This document shows positions 63,956 to 64,000 of a DNA stretch of 64,000 bases, piece after piece (the first letter of the stretch is position 1; the number at the start of each line of letters is the position of its first letter). Below the pieces are notes generated by a model. It saw only the letters and a list, made by a program, of their open reading frames with translations, had not been told where the DNA came from and ran no database searches. The position numbers were made by a program, and so were the translations under genes. Source of the stretch: a bacterium (GTDB taxonomy: Bacteria; SAR324; XYD2-FULL-50-16); contig JAHJTV010000101.1 in the NCBI GenBank assembly GCA_018829445.1, positions 36,533 through 100,532 on the forward strand, read 5' to 3'.

Positions 63956-64000
63956 ACATATCAGCTTTCTATAGTCTTAAATTTCAATAAATTATATAAG

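Overview
The window reads as a chromosomal segment of an anaerobic, probably sulfate-reducing Desulfobacterota (Desulfobacterales-like). This is inferred from gene content: several rubrerythrins, ferritins and rubredoxins, a flavodiiron protein, cytochrome bd, a 2-oxoacid:ferredoxin oxidoreductase, multiheme cytochromes with membrane anchors, CoA-linked degradation genes, and two apparent selenoproteins. No rRNA, tRNA, CRISPR array, phage or intact insertion sequence was seen.

Layout. 1-0.9 kb: 3' end of an RND efflux pump. 1.3-14.2 kb: an oxygen/peroxide-defence island. It holds a selenocysteine peroxiredoxin-like protein, a rhodanese-ferritin fusion, a ferritin-like protein, a true ferritin, a selenocysteine ArsC-like protein, KorAB, two rubredoxins, two rubrerythrin-type proteins, a flavodiiron O2 reductase and cydAB. 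Both selenoproteins have an in-frame UGA at the family's Cys position and a bSECIS-like hairpin just downstream; ordinary gene callers would truncate both. 14.5-17.6 kb: MoxR ATPase, VWA protein, a HIT-like protein and a tiny basic ORF. 17.8-23.1 kb: an ebo cluster in the order eboB-C-F-D-E, with no eboA seen. 23.4-26.3 kb: M20 peptidase with two small membrane proteins. 26.9-34.7 kb: a 2605-residue BvgS-like hybrid histidine kinase with five tandem periplasmic solute-binding domains. 35.0-35.9 kb: a compact ywbE / DUF188 / VF530 trio. 35.9-40.8 kb: amidohydrolase, CapA-like protein, YfcC-type carrier and a TetR regulator. 41.2-42.9 kb: a GNAT acetyltransferase fused to a histone-deacetylase-type amidohydrolase, followed by a truncated sulfatase and a DUF401 permease.

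46.2-53.2 kb: two paralogous octaheme cytochromes with C-terminal membrane domains flank an adenylate cyclase whose periplasmic sensor has a CxxCH haem motif. This looks like an electron-transfer and redox-signalling locus. 53.8-60.6 kb: a TetR-led operon (SCP-2 protein, two DUF2148 Fe-S proteins, acyl-CoA synthetase, acyl-CoA dehydrogenase, SCP-x thiolase), probably for degrading a lipid-like or isoprenoid/steroid acid. Two operator-like copies lie upstream. 61.0-63.8 kb: Na/Pi cotransporter and a class IV aminotransferase.

Non-coding structure. A dispersed palindromic repeat occurs at least five times, at about 3.1, 4.4, 37.3, 37.4 and 63.9 kb. A MITE-like nested inverted repeat lies at 23.1 kb. 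Two near-identical GTCTC-spacer-GAGAC hairpins flank the rubrerythrin at 8.2 kb, with a third looser copy at 9.35 kb. A tandem repeat of about 123 bp lies between the cytochrome and lipid operons.
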